Source: Guadua angustifolia
Lineage: Eukaryota; Streptophyta; Magnoliopsida; Poales; Poaceae
Assembly (NCBI GenBank): GCA_036346375.1
Contig: CM070514.1
Coordinates: 14,102,463-14,166,462 of the forward strand
DNA length: 64,000 bases
Direction: 5' to 3'
The translations under genes were made by a program, and so were the position numbers. Under the pieces are notes generated by a model that searched no databases, had not been told where the DNA came from, and saw only the letters and a program-made list of their open reading frames with translations. Below, one piece after another: positions 20,634 to 31,650 of this stretch; the first letter of the stretch is position 1; the number at the start of each line of letters is the position of its first letter.

Positions 20634-23600
20634 GTCTTGCCTGTGTTGAATCAGCCAATGCGATACTCAACATCAACCTTTCAAAGGTTTGGGTTTTCAT
20701 CATCTGCTCCTCAACAAGATGATAAGGAGGCAAACAAACCCACAGATGATGCAGGTGGTAAAAGCACTGTCTCAAATGCTGAAACTATGAATGAAGCCAA
20801 TAACACATCCGGAGCCGAGAAAGCACCTGAAGCAGGTTCACAAGACTCCATGCCTCGATCTAACAGGAGGAGAGGTACTAAACGAACTGCATTTTCTGAT
20901 TCAGATACAGAAGACCTTGACCTATCAAAGGAGGACCTGGTGAAGCTAGTTCTTGAGAAAGAAGAATTGTTGAAGTCCAAAGATGAAGAACTTAAAGATA
21001 TGAAGGGTAAAGTTTTACGCAACTATGCAGAGATGGAGAATGTCATCGCCAGAACAAAGCGCGAATCTGAGAACTCGAAGAAGTATGAAATACAGGTTTG
21101 TATTCTTATCTCCTTGCTTGAGTTTGTAGATTTTGTTTTACCCTGGGAAATCGTTTTCACTTAATAATTTGTATATGCAGGGCTTTTCAAAGAGCTTGTT
21201 AGATGTTGCAGATAATTTGTCTAGGGCATCATCTGTTGTCAAGGAAAGCTTCTCAAAGATAGACAGGTCTAATGATTCTGCTGAAGCTGTGCAGCTACTG
21301 AAAACTCTACTAGAGGGTGTTGAGATGACTGAGAAGCAACTCGGGGAGGTATATCATGTCTAATTCCTGTGTATCAATCATAATAACTGTGAATCATATT
21401 TATTTTCCCAGTGTGTCAATCATATTATGCTGCCTTTGCTTGAAACATCATAATTTTTTTGGGTAACATGTCACATTCAAACACGTTTTCCTTTCTACAT
21501 CTCTTTCTTCCGCTCCCCCTTGCATAGATGCGTACAAACAATTCGACAATCTTCCTAAAGCACAAAACACTAACAAGTAATATGCACAGGTCTTCAAGAA
21601 GTTTGGAGTGGAAAAGTTTGATCCTCTGAATGAGAAATTTGACCCAAATAGGCACTATGCACTATTCCAAATTCCTGATCCTGCAAAATTGTCAGGAACT
21701 GTTGCTGCTGTTGTAAAGGTATGCCTTTCGAATATGTTCGATATGCATAATTTTTTTTATCCTTTTTCCAGAAATCATAGCTCGTTGAAACTCAGTGGTT
21801 GACCTTGCTCCGTTGAATAATTTAAGTTTTGCTGGGTTATATTACAGCTATGTTGATTAATTCACTTTTTAGAAGTTTGCTTGTATTTTTATAGTTATAT
21901 CTAGATGAAGCTTGTTTGTCATGTAGCATGTGTGTGTGAGTTTAAGATAGTGAGTTGCATCTCGAAAGCTACAGTAGTTAGAATGCAGCCACTACTTGAA
22001 AATCATTGGGTTTTGATCATAGTTATAGGATTCGCTGTAAAATCCCGCGAATGAACCCAAATCGGTTTAGGGTACAGGGTTCATGTTCATAGTGGAAATT
22101 GAAAAAAAAGTAGCGAACCATGAATCTGAATCCCGTACCACGACTTGGATGAATCGCGTTTCTAGTAATTATGGTTTTGATAGAGTTGTATGTATGCATT
22201 ATTACTTCCGGATGTATTTTGGAGAACAGACCACTAGTTCAACATGGTTATCAGATTGAAATGGCTTGCTTGTCTGGAAGCAGCAGAGGGGGAGGGCGGA
22301 TTGAAATGGCCTGTTTGTCTGGAAGCTGCACAAATAGAGTAACTTCCGAAAACTAAACTGCATGCTAAGAATAGTTGAATAACTTAAGATAATCCTTCCA
22401 TTTTAAGATTAAGTTACATTCTAAACTGCAACATCAGAATAACTTCAAGTGGGTGCATGAACTTGAAAAGTGTACATTTGGGTTCTCAAAGTTGCAGTAG
22501 GTACGGAATTGGTTTGACCCTAACTTAGTGTCGAATACCTAAGTATGGGATATAGGTATGCACTAGAAACTCAAATATCATACCGTATATGCTCAAGCAA
22601 GCATTAGGAAGCTCCGGATATCGCGGGCCCAATTCTATAGGATAAGATATACGCGGAGGGGATATCTCCATGCAAGGAAGGACTTGATTGTTTTCCTGTT
22701 ACGAGGAAACTAACTCGAGTACGGTTGACATTTAAGGAAGTTTGGATATGCTACGAAGATCATGACAGCGATGGACTCCTCATCGATTACGATTCGGTAT
22801 CTCAAACCGACTACAACTTGACCTATGGCTACCCCGACTATTTAAAGGCGAGGGTAGGCGCCATCAAAGAATAAGCAATTCTCAAACTACAAGCCATTCA
22901 GAGCTAGACAAGCAGAAAGACCCTTTCGAGCAGAGCATCTAGAGCTGACGAACTGTGTTTTGTTAATTCTCAGCCATAGCTTAGCCACCCCTCAAGTTCA
23001 ATCTCCATTGTAACTAGAGCTAGGCATCTTGCTTTGTACTCTGTTCGTCATACTCATACGTCATCTATACAGGAATAGGGTATTATTACTCCGCTTGGAG
23101 GCCTGAACATGTCTAAATTGTGTGCCTTTGATTTTATGCCTGACTATATCTCGAAGGTATCCGAAGTATAAGTGTATGGTCGATTTTTAACCTTCGACAC
23201 TTAGCACACGCATTGAGTCCATGTGGTGAAGGCATGTTGAGCAAAGATATGCTTGCAAACTGGGAGTACATAGGAGTTTCCTCCCATAGTCTAGTCAAAT
23301 CAAATGCCAGGGTAGCCTACCTTGACAAATTACCATTATTAAAAATGACAGATGTGGTTATGCACTGTTTGTTAGGAAACAACCTCTTATCCTTATTTGC
23401 AGTTATATACTTGCATTTCACCCTCACATCACACCTTTTTAAATGATCATTTGGTTAACAAGACTTGAAAATCCCTTGTAACAGTCCTAACAAGAACAAT
23501 TCTGAAGTGGGCCAGCCCAGAATACCATATGAGTATTGATGCACGAAAATAATTTTTCCGTGCTCCTTTCTTGTATTTTACCTGACTGCTGATAATTATT

Positions 23601-23711
23601 CTCATTTTTCAGGTGGGCTACATGTTACATGATCGTGTTCTCCGTCCTGCTGAAGTTGGTGTCACTGAAGGTGGTCCAACTGAAGAAGAGCCAGAGGAGA
23701 AACTTAGCTAG
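20634..23711 (+). CDS. MGE1: Mitochondrial GrpE-type nucleotide exchange factor (Mge1), exons 2-5
   Basis: Four exons join in phase 0: 20634-21095, 21181-21348, 21590-21718 and 23613-23711 (TAG), all with GT-AG introns, giving 285 residues. GrpE releases ADP from Hsp70; this form works in the mitochondrial matrix with mtHsp70 for protein import and folding. Visible parts: a presequence tail with MRYSTSTFQRF (residues 9-19), an acidic low-complexity stretch (29-95), a long coiled coil (98-154, with LRNYAEMENVIAR), and the C-terminal GrpE signature FDPNRHYA (227-234) to GYMLHDRVLRPAEVGV (255-270). Exon 2 is preceded by CAG and has no start codon before ATG 20658 (residue 9), so a first exon of perhaps 20-40 codons is missing. 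It may lie upstream of the transposons, or be lost. Beginning at that ATG would still leave a basic N-terminus. No frameshift is seen, and the last intron (1,894 bp) contains a solo LTR. Confidence 0.93.
22529..23199 (+). mobile_element. Solo LTR (671 bp, gypsy type) in the last GrpE intron
   Basis: It begins TGTCGAATACC and ends CCTTCGACA; these ends are inverted repeats (TGTCGAA/TTCGACA). A perfect 5-bp duplication CTTAG flanks it (22524-22528 and 23200-23204). It has a TATA-like ACTATTTAAAGG at about 22838 and a transcribed-region block CTTGGAGGCCTGAACATG, like other gypsy LTRs here, so it reads in the gene's direction. No internal sequence remains, as expected after recombination between two LTRs. 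Confidence 0.9.
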
Positions 23712-24050
23712 TCGGATTAAATTAGATATCAGCTTGTCCTGAGCAGATTTTCCTTCGCTGCCATATTTACGTGGACGCAGACATGACTGTGATTTTAACA
23801 TTACAGTGCTTTAAACTTAAGAAGGGCATGGCAAGCACAATGGTGCACACCAGCATCAACGGATCAACGATTCTTCTTTATTGGTTCGATAAGCAGATCA
23901 CCTAGGTTACCTAAGGATATTTGTAATGCAAATATGTCATTTTTGTTGTGATGAGCATGTTCAGCAGGCCATTTTGCTTGATATGCTAGTACATGTGCCC
24001 TGAAATTAAGGTTTGAACGACTTGTGGTCGAACTCGCAAGTCATGTATTC
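23712..24050 (+). other. 3' untranslated region of GrpE and gene end
   Basis: AT-rich DNA after the stop codon. Possible far-upstream polyadenylation elements are TTGTAATGCAAAT (about 23921) and the T-rich TTTTTGTTGTG at 23940-23950. The boundary between gene-flanking DNA and the copia LTR to the right is not sharp; I place it between 24000 and 24150. Confidence 0.5.
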
Positions 24051-24099
24051 TCTAGCACTTGCAGTTTGGATCTCTACATTAGAGGTATATTAGAAATTC

Positions 24100-25261
24100 A
24101 AAGCTTATTAGAATTCAGATCATCATTCGAATTAAATACCAATTCTTTAAGCATGTAACCATATAGGTTCACGTATACTTGAACATGACTTGTTTTTACT
24201 CGACTATTAATCGGCAACGGTCCCTAGTAGGACGTGTCGACTCCTGACTATATGTATAGATTATATTAGGCGAGTCTTAAAAATACATAGTTCTATTCAT
24301 TTCTTTTTGCCTTATGATATTGGTCAAACTCAAGGTGAGTATATACTATCCTTGTTTAGTAAGTTCGACCATTCTTTCTCAATTACTTAAATAGGAATTC
24401 CTAACTATAGTTAACTCTTTAATCGTAAGTAGCATAGTCATGCATTTTCAGAATTTGACCATACTAGAGACTGGAGTTATCTTTTCCGTTGTATGGAGGG
24501 GGCAAATCCAACCTTGATGGGTCATGCCTTGTAGCATGTTTCATAACAAATTTGAAAGTCACCTTTATAGTTACCCAGTTACGGAGTAGCATATAGCAAC
24601 CTCTAAATAAGGGGGTGTTTGACACAGTTCCAACTCCACTAAAATCCGTATAGTTAGTGGAGTTAAATATTTTTAGCTCTAGAAATTTATGGAACTGGAG
24701 CTGTGGGTATATTAAGAGTGTTTAGGTGGGATCATCTTGTTTACATTTTAGACTAAAAATAAAAATTAATTCACTTTATTTTAGCCTACAAGCTCCAGAT
24801 TTAAGGTAAAGCTAGGATGAGCCCTGCCAAACAGGGCATAAGTCATTATACATTTCGAGTATATGCATTAACATCAAGTCTAAGAATGCATACGCATTGT
24901 ATATGAGACCAACTGATAAGTAAGATTATAATGTTCTTGCAGTGTCTCAAGGTAAGTTGATCCAACTCTATGTTTTCTAACATGTGTCCATATTATTGGT
25001 TTGGTATCTCCATATCCATAGCCTGTGAAATAAGGTCATCAACCAACATATATACTAGTCTATTCATATGAGTCCTCATATGTTTATCGATTAAATATCA
25101 CTTTTAGAATAATTACTACAAGGTTATATATAGAGTTTCATAAATAAGTCACATACTTTATAATAAATAATAATGATATTTTTTAAGGAACAAGATAATA
25201 AATCATGAATAGAAAGAAATATTATCATATTTGTGATTGCCTTTAGGACATATCTCCAACA
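24100..25261 (-). repeat. 3' LTR of an Angela-type copia element
   Basis: On the minus strand the LTR starts TGTTGGAGATATGTCCT at 25261, the typical Angela/BARE start, behind a purine tract. Blocks such as CACCTTTATAGTTACCCAGT (about 24562) and GGTTCACGTATACTTGAACA (about 24167) fit this LTR family. The blocks near 24960-25030 match the LTR piece at 63300-63360. The far end fades near 24100. A MITE (24611-24838) interrupts it. Confidence 0.75.
24611..24838. mobile_element. Second copy of the Harbinger/Tourist-type MITE
   Basis: It runs from GGGGGTGTTTGAC to GCCAAACAGGGC and is flanked by ATAAG on both sides (24607-24611, 24838-24842), which contains the TAA target of this class. The interior (TGGGATCATCTTGTTTACAT, TATTTTAGCCTACAAGCT) is the reverse complement of sequence in the MITE at 12066-12327, so both are one family. 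It lies within the copia LTR, left of the block that matches the LTR at 63185-63591. Confidence 0.8.
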
Positions 25262-25276
25262 ATCTCCCACTTGCAA
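25262..25276 (-). other. Polypurine tract of the Angela-type element
   Basis: The minus strand reads TGCAAGTGGGAGAT directly before the LTR start, the standard copia plus-strand primer site. Confidence 0.8.
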
Positions 25277-25284
25277 TAGAATCA

Positions 25285-25800
25285 ATCATTTAAGTATCGA
25301 GTACCCATAGCTTTTTTGTGCATTTGATGCATTGACTGTGTGAGAGGCTTTGTAAATGAATTAGTAACAATTGAATTCACGTGCACTTTGCATATTTTTA
25401 CATCTCCTCTATCCACAATCTCGTGAATAAGATGATAGCAGCTGAGTATGTGCTTAGACTTTTGATAGGACATTGGCTTCTCAGCCTACGCAATGGTTTC
25501 ATTATTATCACAATAGAGATTCATTGGGCTGGAGGCACTTGGGACCACACTCAGTTCATAAACGAATTTTTATATCCAAACACTCCTTTACAGCTTTAGA
25601 AGCAGCAATGTACTCGGTCTTCGTTGTGGAATCAACAACCATGTCTTGCTTGGAACTTTTTCAACTTACTACCCCTCGATTCAAAATATATACAAATCCA
25701 TATTATGAATGATAATCATCCTTGTTGGTGTGGAAGCTTGCATCAGTGTAACCATTTACAGCGAGCTCTTACTCACCTCCATAAACTAGGAGCACATCAT
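25285..25800 (-). pseudogene. Angela-type copia RNase H, C-terminal pol
   Basis: Minus-strand reading from about 25800 shows YTDASFHTNKDD, VVDSTTKTEYIAAS, then MSYQKSKHILSCYHLIHEIV and NSFTKPLTQSMHQMHKKAMG, ending LND and a stop near 25282. This is the RNase H end of Ty1/copia pol. Several in-frame stops (about five) show long decay. It breaks at about 25800 against the 3' region of element G; the upstream RT and integrase are absent. Confidence 0.85.
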
Positions 25801-26989
25801 TAATCCTTCTCAAGCACTGAAGGATGTCTTGCGTGTGCTTGCTCGTGAATGGTTTGATCCAGTGCCGGGCAACCAGCCCCCGAGCATTTTGCACGGGCCT
25901 TTCTGGATGACTGGATGGATTGACATTTAAGAGTCTTTTCTGCAATCACACAGAACCACTCCAAACACGAGTCAAGGTTAAACCACGCTTGTTTGGGAAC
26001 AAACAGGCAAACAAGCATGCAAAGTCTAAGTCCTTGCCATCGAGTGGGCAGGAAATGCATACTATGTTGTCATTTTTCTGTCACCATTCAGAGCTTAATC
26101 CCTTTTACTTTACCGGGACTGGACTAGGGAACTGTGAGGCTAGGGAGCAGGTCACGTAGAGGCGGGGAAAATGGTGAGTGGAACTTGGCCACGAAGCACC
26201 ATGGTGGGTAGAGCATGGCCACAGCGCGCCAGGCTGCACGCACCTGCTAGGCGCCTATCCGGGCTCAGCACAGAAGCTGGGACTCCACGGTATTGCCAAG
26301 GGACCCTTGCCATCCTTTTGGACCAGACCAGAGAACTGCGGGGCTAGGGAGCAGGTCGCGTAAAGGCGGGACAAATGGTGAGCGGAACTTGGTCGCGAAG
26401 CACCATGGTGGGCGGAGCATGGCCGCAGCGCACCAGGCCACACGCACCTGCTAGGCGCCTGTCCTTGCTCGGCGAAGAAGCTGGGGGTTTAAAGGGATTG
26501 CCAAGTGGCTATCAGGTTACTGGTACTTATGACAACCAAGTATTGCACAAGTCCTATAGGCCTAAGCAAGTTGAATGGATCAAAATAATAATCAACTGCA
26601 TATTGAGCATGTGGGATGCCAGGGATCAGCCAGGGAAGAGTGCAACAACCTGTTGGCTGACCCGGGGCGAGGCCACAGAAAACTTACAGGATGTCGAACA
26701 TCGCTCGTTGGGTTGTCACTTCCCGTTACCATCCGGGACTTATGCCCTTGCCATCTTTATGAGACTAAGCCAGAGAACTGCGGGGCAAGGGAGCAGGTCG
26801 CTAGAGGTGGGGCAAATGGTGAGCGGAGCTTTGCCGTGAAGCACCATGCTGGGCGGAGCATGGCCGTGCGCACCAGGCCACACGCACTTGCTAAGCGCCT
26901 GTCCGGGCCAAGCGCAGGAGCTGAGGGTCCATATCATGGCCAAGGAGCTGCCGGGATACTGGCATGCATGACATCCGTATGAGGCGAGT
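25801..26989 (-). other. 3' region of element G behind pol
   Basis: The sequence between the pol stop of G (26990) and the break at about 25800. It holds tandem repeats (26124-26980), and no 3' LTR of G follows, so the element is truncated here. No gene is recognised. A minus-strand frame at 26060-25800 has no domain. Confidence 0.6.
26124..26980 (-). repeat. Tandem repeats of about 205 bp (three units) in the 3' region of element G
   Basis: The block GAACTGxGxGGCxAGGGAGCAG starts near 26128, 26333 and 26773. Each unit continues with GCACCATG(G/C)TGGG, GCATGGCC, CACACGCAC and GCGCCTGTCC. Units one and two are adjacent at 205 bp. Unit three is separated by about 235 bp of unrelated sequence (26505-26740). 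Short tandem arrays behind pol are a known feature of Tat-lineage elements. Confidence 0.85.
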
Positions 26990-28235
26990 TCAGGGGTAGA
27001 ACTTCCGCAGCAGCTCTATATTCTGGGAGTTTGCCAGCTCCCGACCGTCTTCCGTGGCTAATCGAACCGCCCCGAGTCGTGAGACGGAGACCACCTTGAA
27101 GGGGCCCTCCCAACGGGGAGACAGTTTGTCGTGGCCCACCTACGGCGAAATTCGGCGCAAGACGAGGTCGCCTACCGCCAGTGTTCTCTCACGGACTCGG
27201 GTGGCGTGGTAGCGCCAAAGACTTTGCTGGTACCGGGCAGCATGGAGTGCTGCCCGGTCTCGTACTTCCTCTAGGAAGTTGACGTCGTCTTGGCGTCAGT
27301 TTTCCTGGTCTTCTTCGTTGAAGGCCGATACGCGCGGCGAGCCCAAGGAGAGCTCAGAGGCGCATGACTGCCAGGCGCCGCTGACCAGAAGAACGGAGTC
27401 TCCCCGTCGCATGATGGGTGTGGTTCGAGAGACTCGGCTCAAGAAGCTCCTCGCCCATCGTGCTCGGCGCTATGAGCTCGTCGAACGCCCTGGTCTTGAG
27501 GCCCCTTAGGACCAGCGCGTTGGCGTGCTCAGCTTGTCCGTTGCTTCGCGGATGGGCCACGGAGGCAAAACACACCTTGGTGCCCATCTCTTCACAGAAA
27601 TCCAGGAACGCTGCGCTGGTAAATTGGGTGCCGTTGTCGGAGATGATGCGGTTGGCAACTCCAAAACGAGTGAAGATCCCGCGCATGAACCTGACAGCAG
27701 CGGAGGCCGTAATGGCGCGCACTGCCTCAACTTCAACCCATTTGGTAAATTTGTCAATGGCGACGAACAAGTGGATGAAGCCCCCTATGGCCCGCGAGAA
27801 CGGACCCAGGATATCTAGCCCCCGGACCGCGAACGGCCATGAGAGTGGGATGGTTTGCAGAGCTTGGGCTGGAAGGTGGCTTTGCTTGGCATGGAATTGG
27901 CATGCCTCACAACTCCTTACCAGCTCGCAAGCATCCTGGAGGGCAGTAGGCCAATAGAATCCCTAGCGGTAAGCTTTACCGAACAGTGTCCGACTGGACA
28001 TATGGCTCCCGCACATGCCCCCATGGATATCAGAGAGCAGCTTGCTTCCTACTTCCTGAGTGATGCACTTCAGGAGAATTTTGTTTCTACTCTGGCGATA
28101 TAGGTCCCCACCTATTAGAGTATAGCACTTGACCTTGTGTGCAATTCTCTCAGCTGAAGCAACATCATTGGGGATCACTTGGTCACACAGAAAGGCCAGG
28201 ATGGGATCCATCCACTGACCCCCCACCAAGTGTGG
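26990..28235 (-). pseudogene. Tat-lineage integrase, element G
   Basis: Minus-strand reading starts near 28235 with a conserved region ahead of the zinc-binding domain (DPILAFLCDQ, then YTLIGGDLYRQS). Its HH-CC residues are IHGGMCGSH and CEACQ. The core follows with LDILGPF (first Asp), FVAIDKFTKWVE, ISDNGTQFTS (second Asp) and NGQAEHAN (Glu region). The C-terminal part is frame-shifted near 27400 and ends NIELLRKFYP with a stop at 26990-26992. It would insert the cDNA in the nucleus. The triad residues can still be seen, but stops and shifts near 27960, 27350 and 27190 break the protein. Confidence 0.87.
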
Positions 28236-29245
28236 CGATCTCGTGGTGATCACCTGGGTACTCCGCCTGGCTGGGTGTTTCCACCGATACCGCCTTGGCG
28301 GTGTTACCATTCCGCCTCCCGGATCTGGGGGATATAACAGCCACATCGTCGACCCCGCCGGAGTTGAGGGCCGAGATGGGTGCGTTGATTCCCCGCGTAG
28401 AACCGGGGGATATGGCAGTCGCATCGTCGGCCCTGCCTTAGTTGGGGGCCGAGACAGATGAGTCACCTCCCCTCACGGGATCGAGGGACGTGGCAGCCGC
28501 GTCGTCGGCCCTGCCAGAGCTGGGAACCGAGACATGTGTGGTGCTTCCCTGCCCGGAATTAGAGGACGAAACAGCTGCACCATTGGCCCCACCGGAGTTG
28601 GGGGTTGCAATGGACGGTCGCGCAAACCTTCTTTTGAAGACTTGGACCAGAACCGACCCGTCATTGGCCCCGCCGGAGACCGGGGTGATACTAGACTGTC
28701 GGGCACTATCGTCCCCGCTAGAGATCGGGGAAGCGATAGACGGTCTTGTGAGACTCCTTTCGGAGGGGCGGACTGGAATAATAGCACCATCGGGCCCGCC
28801 AGAGTTGGGGGCAGCGATGGACGGTTGGGCAAGCCTCTCTTCGATGATGAGGCGAGCTGCGAAAGCTCGTCCGCCAAATGATTGTCGCGCCGGGGGATAT
28901 GGATGTACCCCAGCCCATCGAAGTGGCGCTCCATCCTTCTGACTTCCGCCAAGTAGGTAGCCATCATGGGATCAGAGCATTGGAACTCCTTCCGCGCTTA
29001 GTTGACAACGAGTAGAGAGTCGCCCTTGATGTGTAGACGCCGGATGCCGAGCGCAGCGGCGGTGCATATCCCCGCCAGTAGCCCTTTGTATTTGGCGATG
29101 TTGTTGGTCGCCTTGAAGTCCAGGACGACCAGGTACCGGAGGATGTCCCCGGTCGGGGAGACCAGGACAAACCCAGCCCCCGCGCCCTTGACCCGGAAAG
29201 AGCTGTCGAAGAACAGGATCCACGGGGGGAGCGTGGGTGCTCCTT
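28236..29245 (-). pseudogene. Second (archaeal-type) RNase H and Pro-rich repeat linker, element G
   Basis: The minus strand at about 29235-28890 encodes an extra RNase H: WILFFDSSFRVKGAGAGFVL, VVLDFKATNNIAKYKGLLAG, then GDSLLVVN, a stop, and LAEVRRMERHFDGL with HIPRRDNHLADELSQLAS. A second RNase H between the first and integrase defines the Tat lineage. Next comes a linker of about 200 residues (28860-28240) made of variants of LAGP(M/T)xxLxRPxxP, with Pro, Arg and Ser dominant. It remains largely open across about 500 bp although the flanking domains are broken. Confidence 0.8.
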
Positions 29246-29250
29246 CAGCT

Positions 29251-30110
29251 TCAAGAGTGGAGGGAGTCTAATTGGCGATGAACTCGGCCAACCTTTTGAC
29301 TCTTGATAGCAGTGCGCGAGCAAAACTTGAGGCAAAGTTCACCTAGTTTCACCGACCATTTGGCGACGTGACCTTCGGCTTCACGGTTGTGGAGCATCTC
29401 TCGAAGTGGGTAGGCTGTGACCATCGTGATCTCCCGTCCCTGGAAGTAGTATCGAAGCTTCCGGGATGCCAGCAGAACAGCGTAGAGCATCTTCTGGGCT
29501 TGCGGATATCTAGTCTCCGCGTCGGATAGCACCTTGCTGATGTAGTAGACTGGTCTCTGGATGCCTTCCCTCTCCGCCACCAGCACCGCACTCACTACCA
29601 CCGGGGTAGCCACAATATATAGGAGCAGCGGCTCACCGGGAGTAGGAGCGACCAGCACTGGGGGTGAGGAGAGGTATTTCTTTAGGTCTTCGAACACTTG
29701 TTGGGCTTCAGGCGTCCATTCTAAGTGGTTAGTGTTCTTCAATAGCTTGAACAAGGGGAGACTTTTTTCTCCCAAGCGGGCGATAAATCGCTCGAGGGAT
29801 GTCAGGCAGCCAATCAGACACTGGACGTGCTTGAGTTTGGTCGGTGGCTTCATGTATTCGATAGCCGCGATCTTGTCGGGATTGGCCTCAATGCCCTGAC
29901 TGGACTTGAGGAATCCCAACAGCTTCCCAGAGGGTACGCCAAAGACGCACTTCTCGAGATTGAGCTTCAGGTGATTCTTCCTAAGGTTGGCGAAGGTTTC
30001 GCTTAGATCCTCAATCAGCCCTTCGCTCTTTTCAGACTTCACCATTAGGTCATCGACGTATACCTCCAGGTTCCGTCTGACCTGTGGTCGAAAAATGGCA
30101 TGCATGGCAC
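29251..30110 (-). pseudogene. Tat-lineage RT C-terminal half and RNase H, element G
   Basis: The minus strand begins at about 30110 with RAMHAIFRPQVRRNLEVYVD and DLMVKSEKSEGLIEDL. The catalytic YVDD box is present. It continues with KLNLEKCVFGVPSGKLLGF, then the RNase H domain (LLLYIVATPVVVSAVLV, where the usual first Asp is not evident, and PVYYISKVLSDAETRYPQ). A frame of about 300 codons is open to 29251. RT residues before the YVDD region are missing, because gag sequence runs directly into this part near 30110. The copy is an internal deletion derivative. Confidence 0.88.
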
Positions 30111-31470
30111 GCTGTTTTCCTGTCGACGGTAGTCCTGTCGATCGCGGCGGTTGTCTTGCCAATCGTGGTGATCGTCCTGCCGATCGCGGCGATCATCTCA
30201 CCGTGGCTTGATGACCTTGTGCCTGCACTCGGCGGCCAAGACCTGACTGGAATCGGCCACCACACGCTTCTTCTTATTTGCGAAACTGGGATCTTTCGAG
30301 GTCCCAGCCTCGCCTCCGCCGCCCGAGCGCACTTGTGCGCCATGGCGAATAGCTCGGACATGGTGGCAATGTTGTGGGTGGCCATCTTCTCCCGTATCTT
30401 GCGGTCTCGCACGCCTCTCCGAAAGGCAATGATGACGGACTGGCCGGAGATCTTGGGGATTGTGTTGCGACAGTGGCTGAATCACCGGATAAACGCGCGC
30501 AACGACTCCCCTCTCTTTTGTTCGAGGGCATGGAGATCATCCTCCACGCCTGGTTGGGTGTTGGAGCCCTGGAAGTTGGTGATGAACTAGCCACACAACT
30601 CCGCCCACGAGTGCACTATCCCCTTCGGGAGGTTCATCAGCCAAGAACGGGCGGAGCCCGCTAAGGCTGTCGGGAGATAGTTTGCCATAACCTTCTCGAA
30701 GCCGCCAGCAGCCCGCACCACCGTGGTGTAGATCTGCAGGAACTCCTCCGGGTTGGTGGTACCGTCATACTTCTCGATGGTTGCCGAGTGAAACCTTTCC
30801 GACCACGTGACATGGCGCAGCCGATTGGAGAACTCCTGGCACCCCGCGCCCTAGGGAGAACCACGCAGCCCCCTAGAACCTCGGCCCGAGGGCCGTGTCA
30901 GGGAGCGCAGGACTTGGCTCCCGCAAGACTCAGAAGAGAAGGTCTCCTCCTCTGTAGGGAAGTCGGGGTCGCGGGAGGAGTCGTCCTCCTCAGGAGCCAT
31001 CCGCTTACCGCGGTCCTGCTCCTGCGCTTGCCGATGGTGCAACTTGCCGCGCAAGTCACCACCGCATGCTTGGCGTCGCTCCTCCAAATGAGCCCTAAGA
31101 TCTTCACAGGAACTCCCCTCATGCCTGGGGACGCGTGAGACGGCACTGGAGCCATTGCACGACCCCCGGCGAGAGCAGGGCCTACGTCTTGAATGCCCTT
31201 TCCCTTGCTTCGCCCGTTATGACGTGGGCGTTACTCGCTTGGGTGGCTCGAAGCTTGCGTGCGCTCTGCGCACAACTTCGACCGCGGGATACCAGAGGTA
31301 TCCGGCCGTTCTAATGCCTCCGCATGGAGCTGGGCCACGTCCACGAGGCGAGCGATGTCCTGTAACCACGGTGCTGCCGGGGTGTAGCCCCCCAGCTCCA
31401 CCGGTGGGTGCTCTAGGAGGAGGCGGGCCACATGCAGGTTTTGGGCCGGCGTGGCCTTCTCCATCGATAG
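30111..31470 (-). pseudogene. gag: Tat-lineage gag, element G
   Basis: The minus strand from 31464 reads MEKATPAQNLHVARLLLEHP, a Gag N-terminus of this lineage. The capsid part near 30680-30450 has RSWLMNLPKGIVHSWAELC, GVEDDLHALEQKRGESLRA, FIRRFSHCRNTIPKIS and then VIIAFRRGVRDRKIREKMA. Frames change at least four times. After a run of Ile/Thr-rich imperfect repeats (about 30210-30130) the sequence joins RT. Zinc knuckle and protease are absent, apparently removed by the same deletion. Confidence 0.82.
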
Positions 31471-31632
31471 TCGCCGTTGGACCGGCTATGCTCCTATCAC
31501 GGTGGGGGCGCTGCCGCCTTCTACGGAAGGCGTCGGATGGTCCCCCGCCTGATGGGAGTGTGAAGCCTCCATCTTCGCAGTTGGTGCTTGATAATCCGCC
31601 GAAGAAAACAAAGGGTGAAACAGCTACTACCA

Positions 31633-31650
31633 CTCCTACCTGGTGTGCCC
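31633..31650 (-). other. Primer binding site of element G
   Basis: The minus strand reads GGGCACACCAGGTAGGAG directly after the LTR end CGTCGACA. It resembles the TTGGCGCxCCAGGTAGG site that follows LTRs of many grass Tat-type elements. It is mutated at its first bases. Confidence 0.6.
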
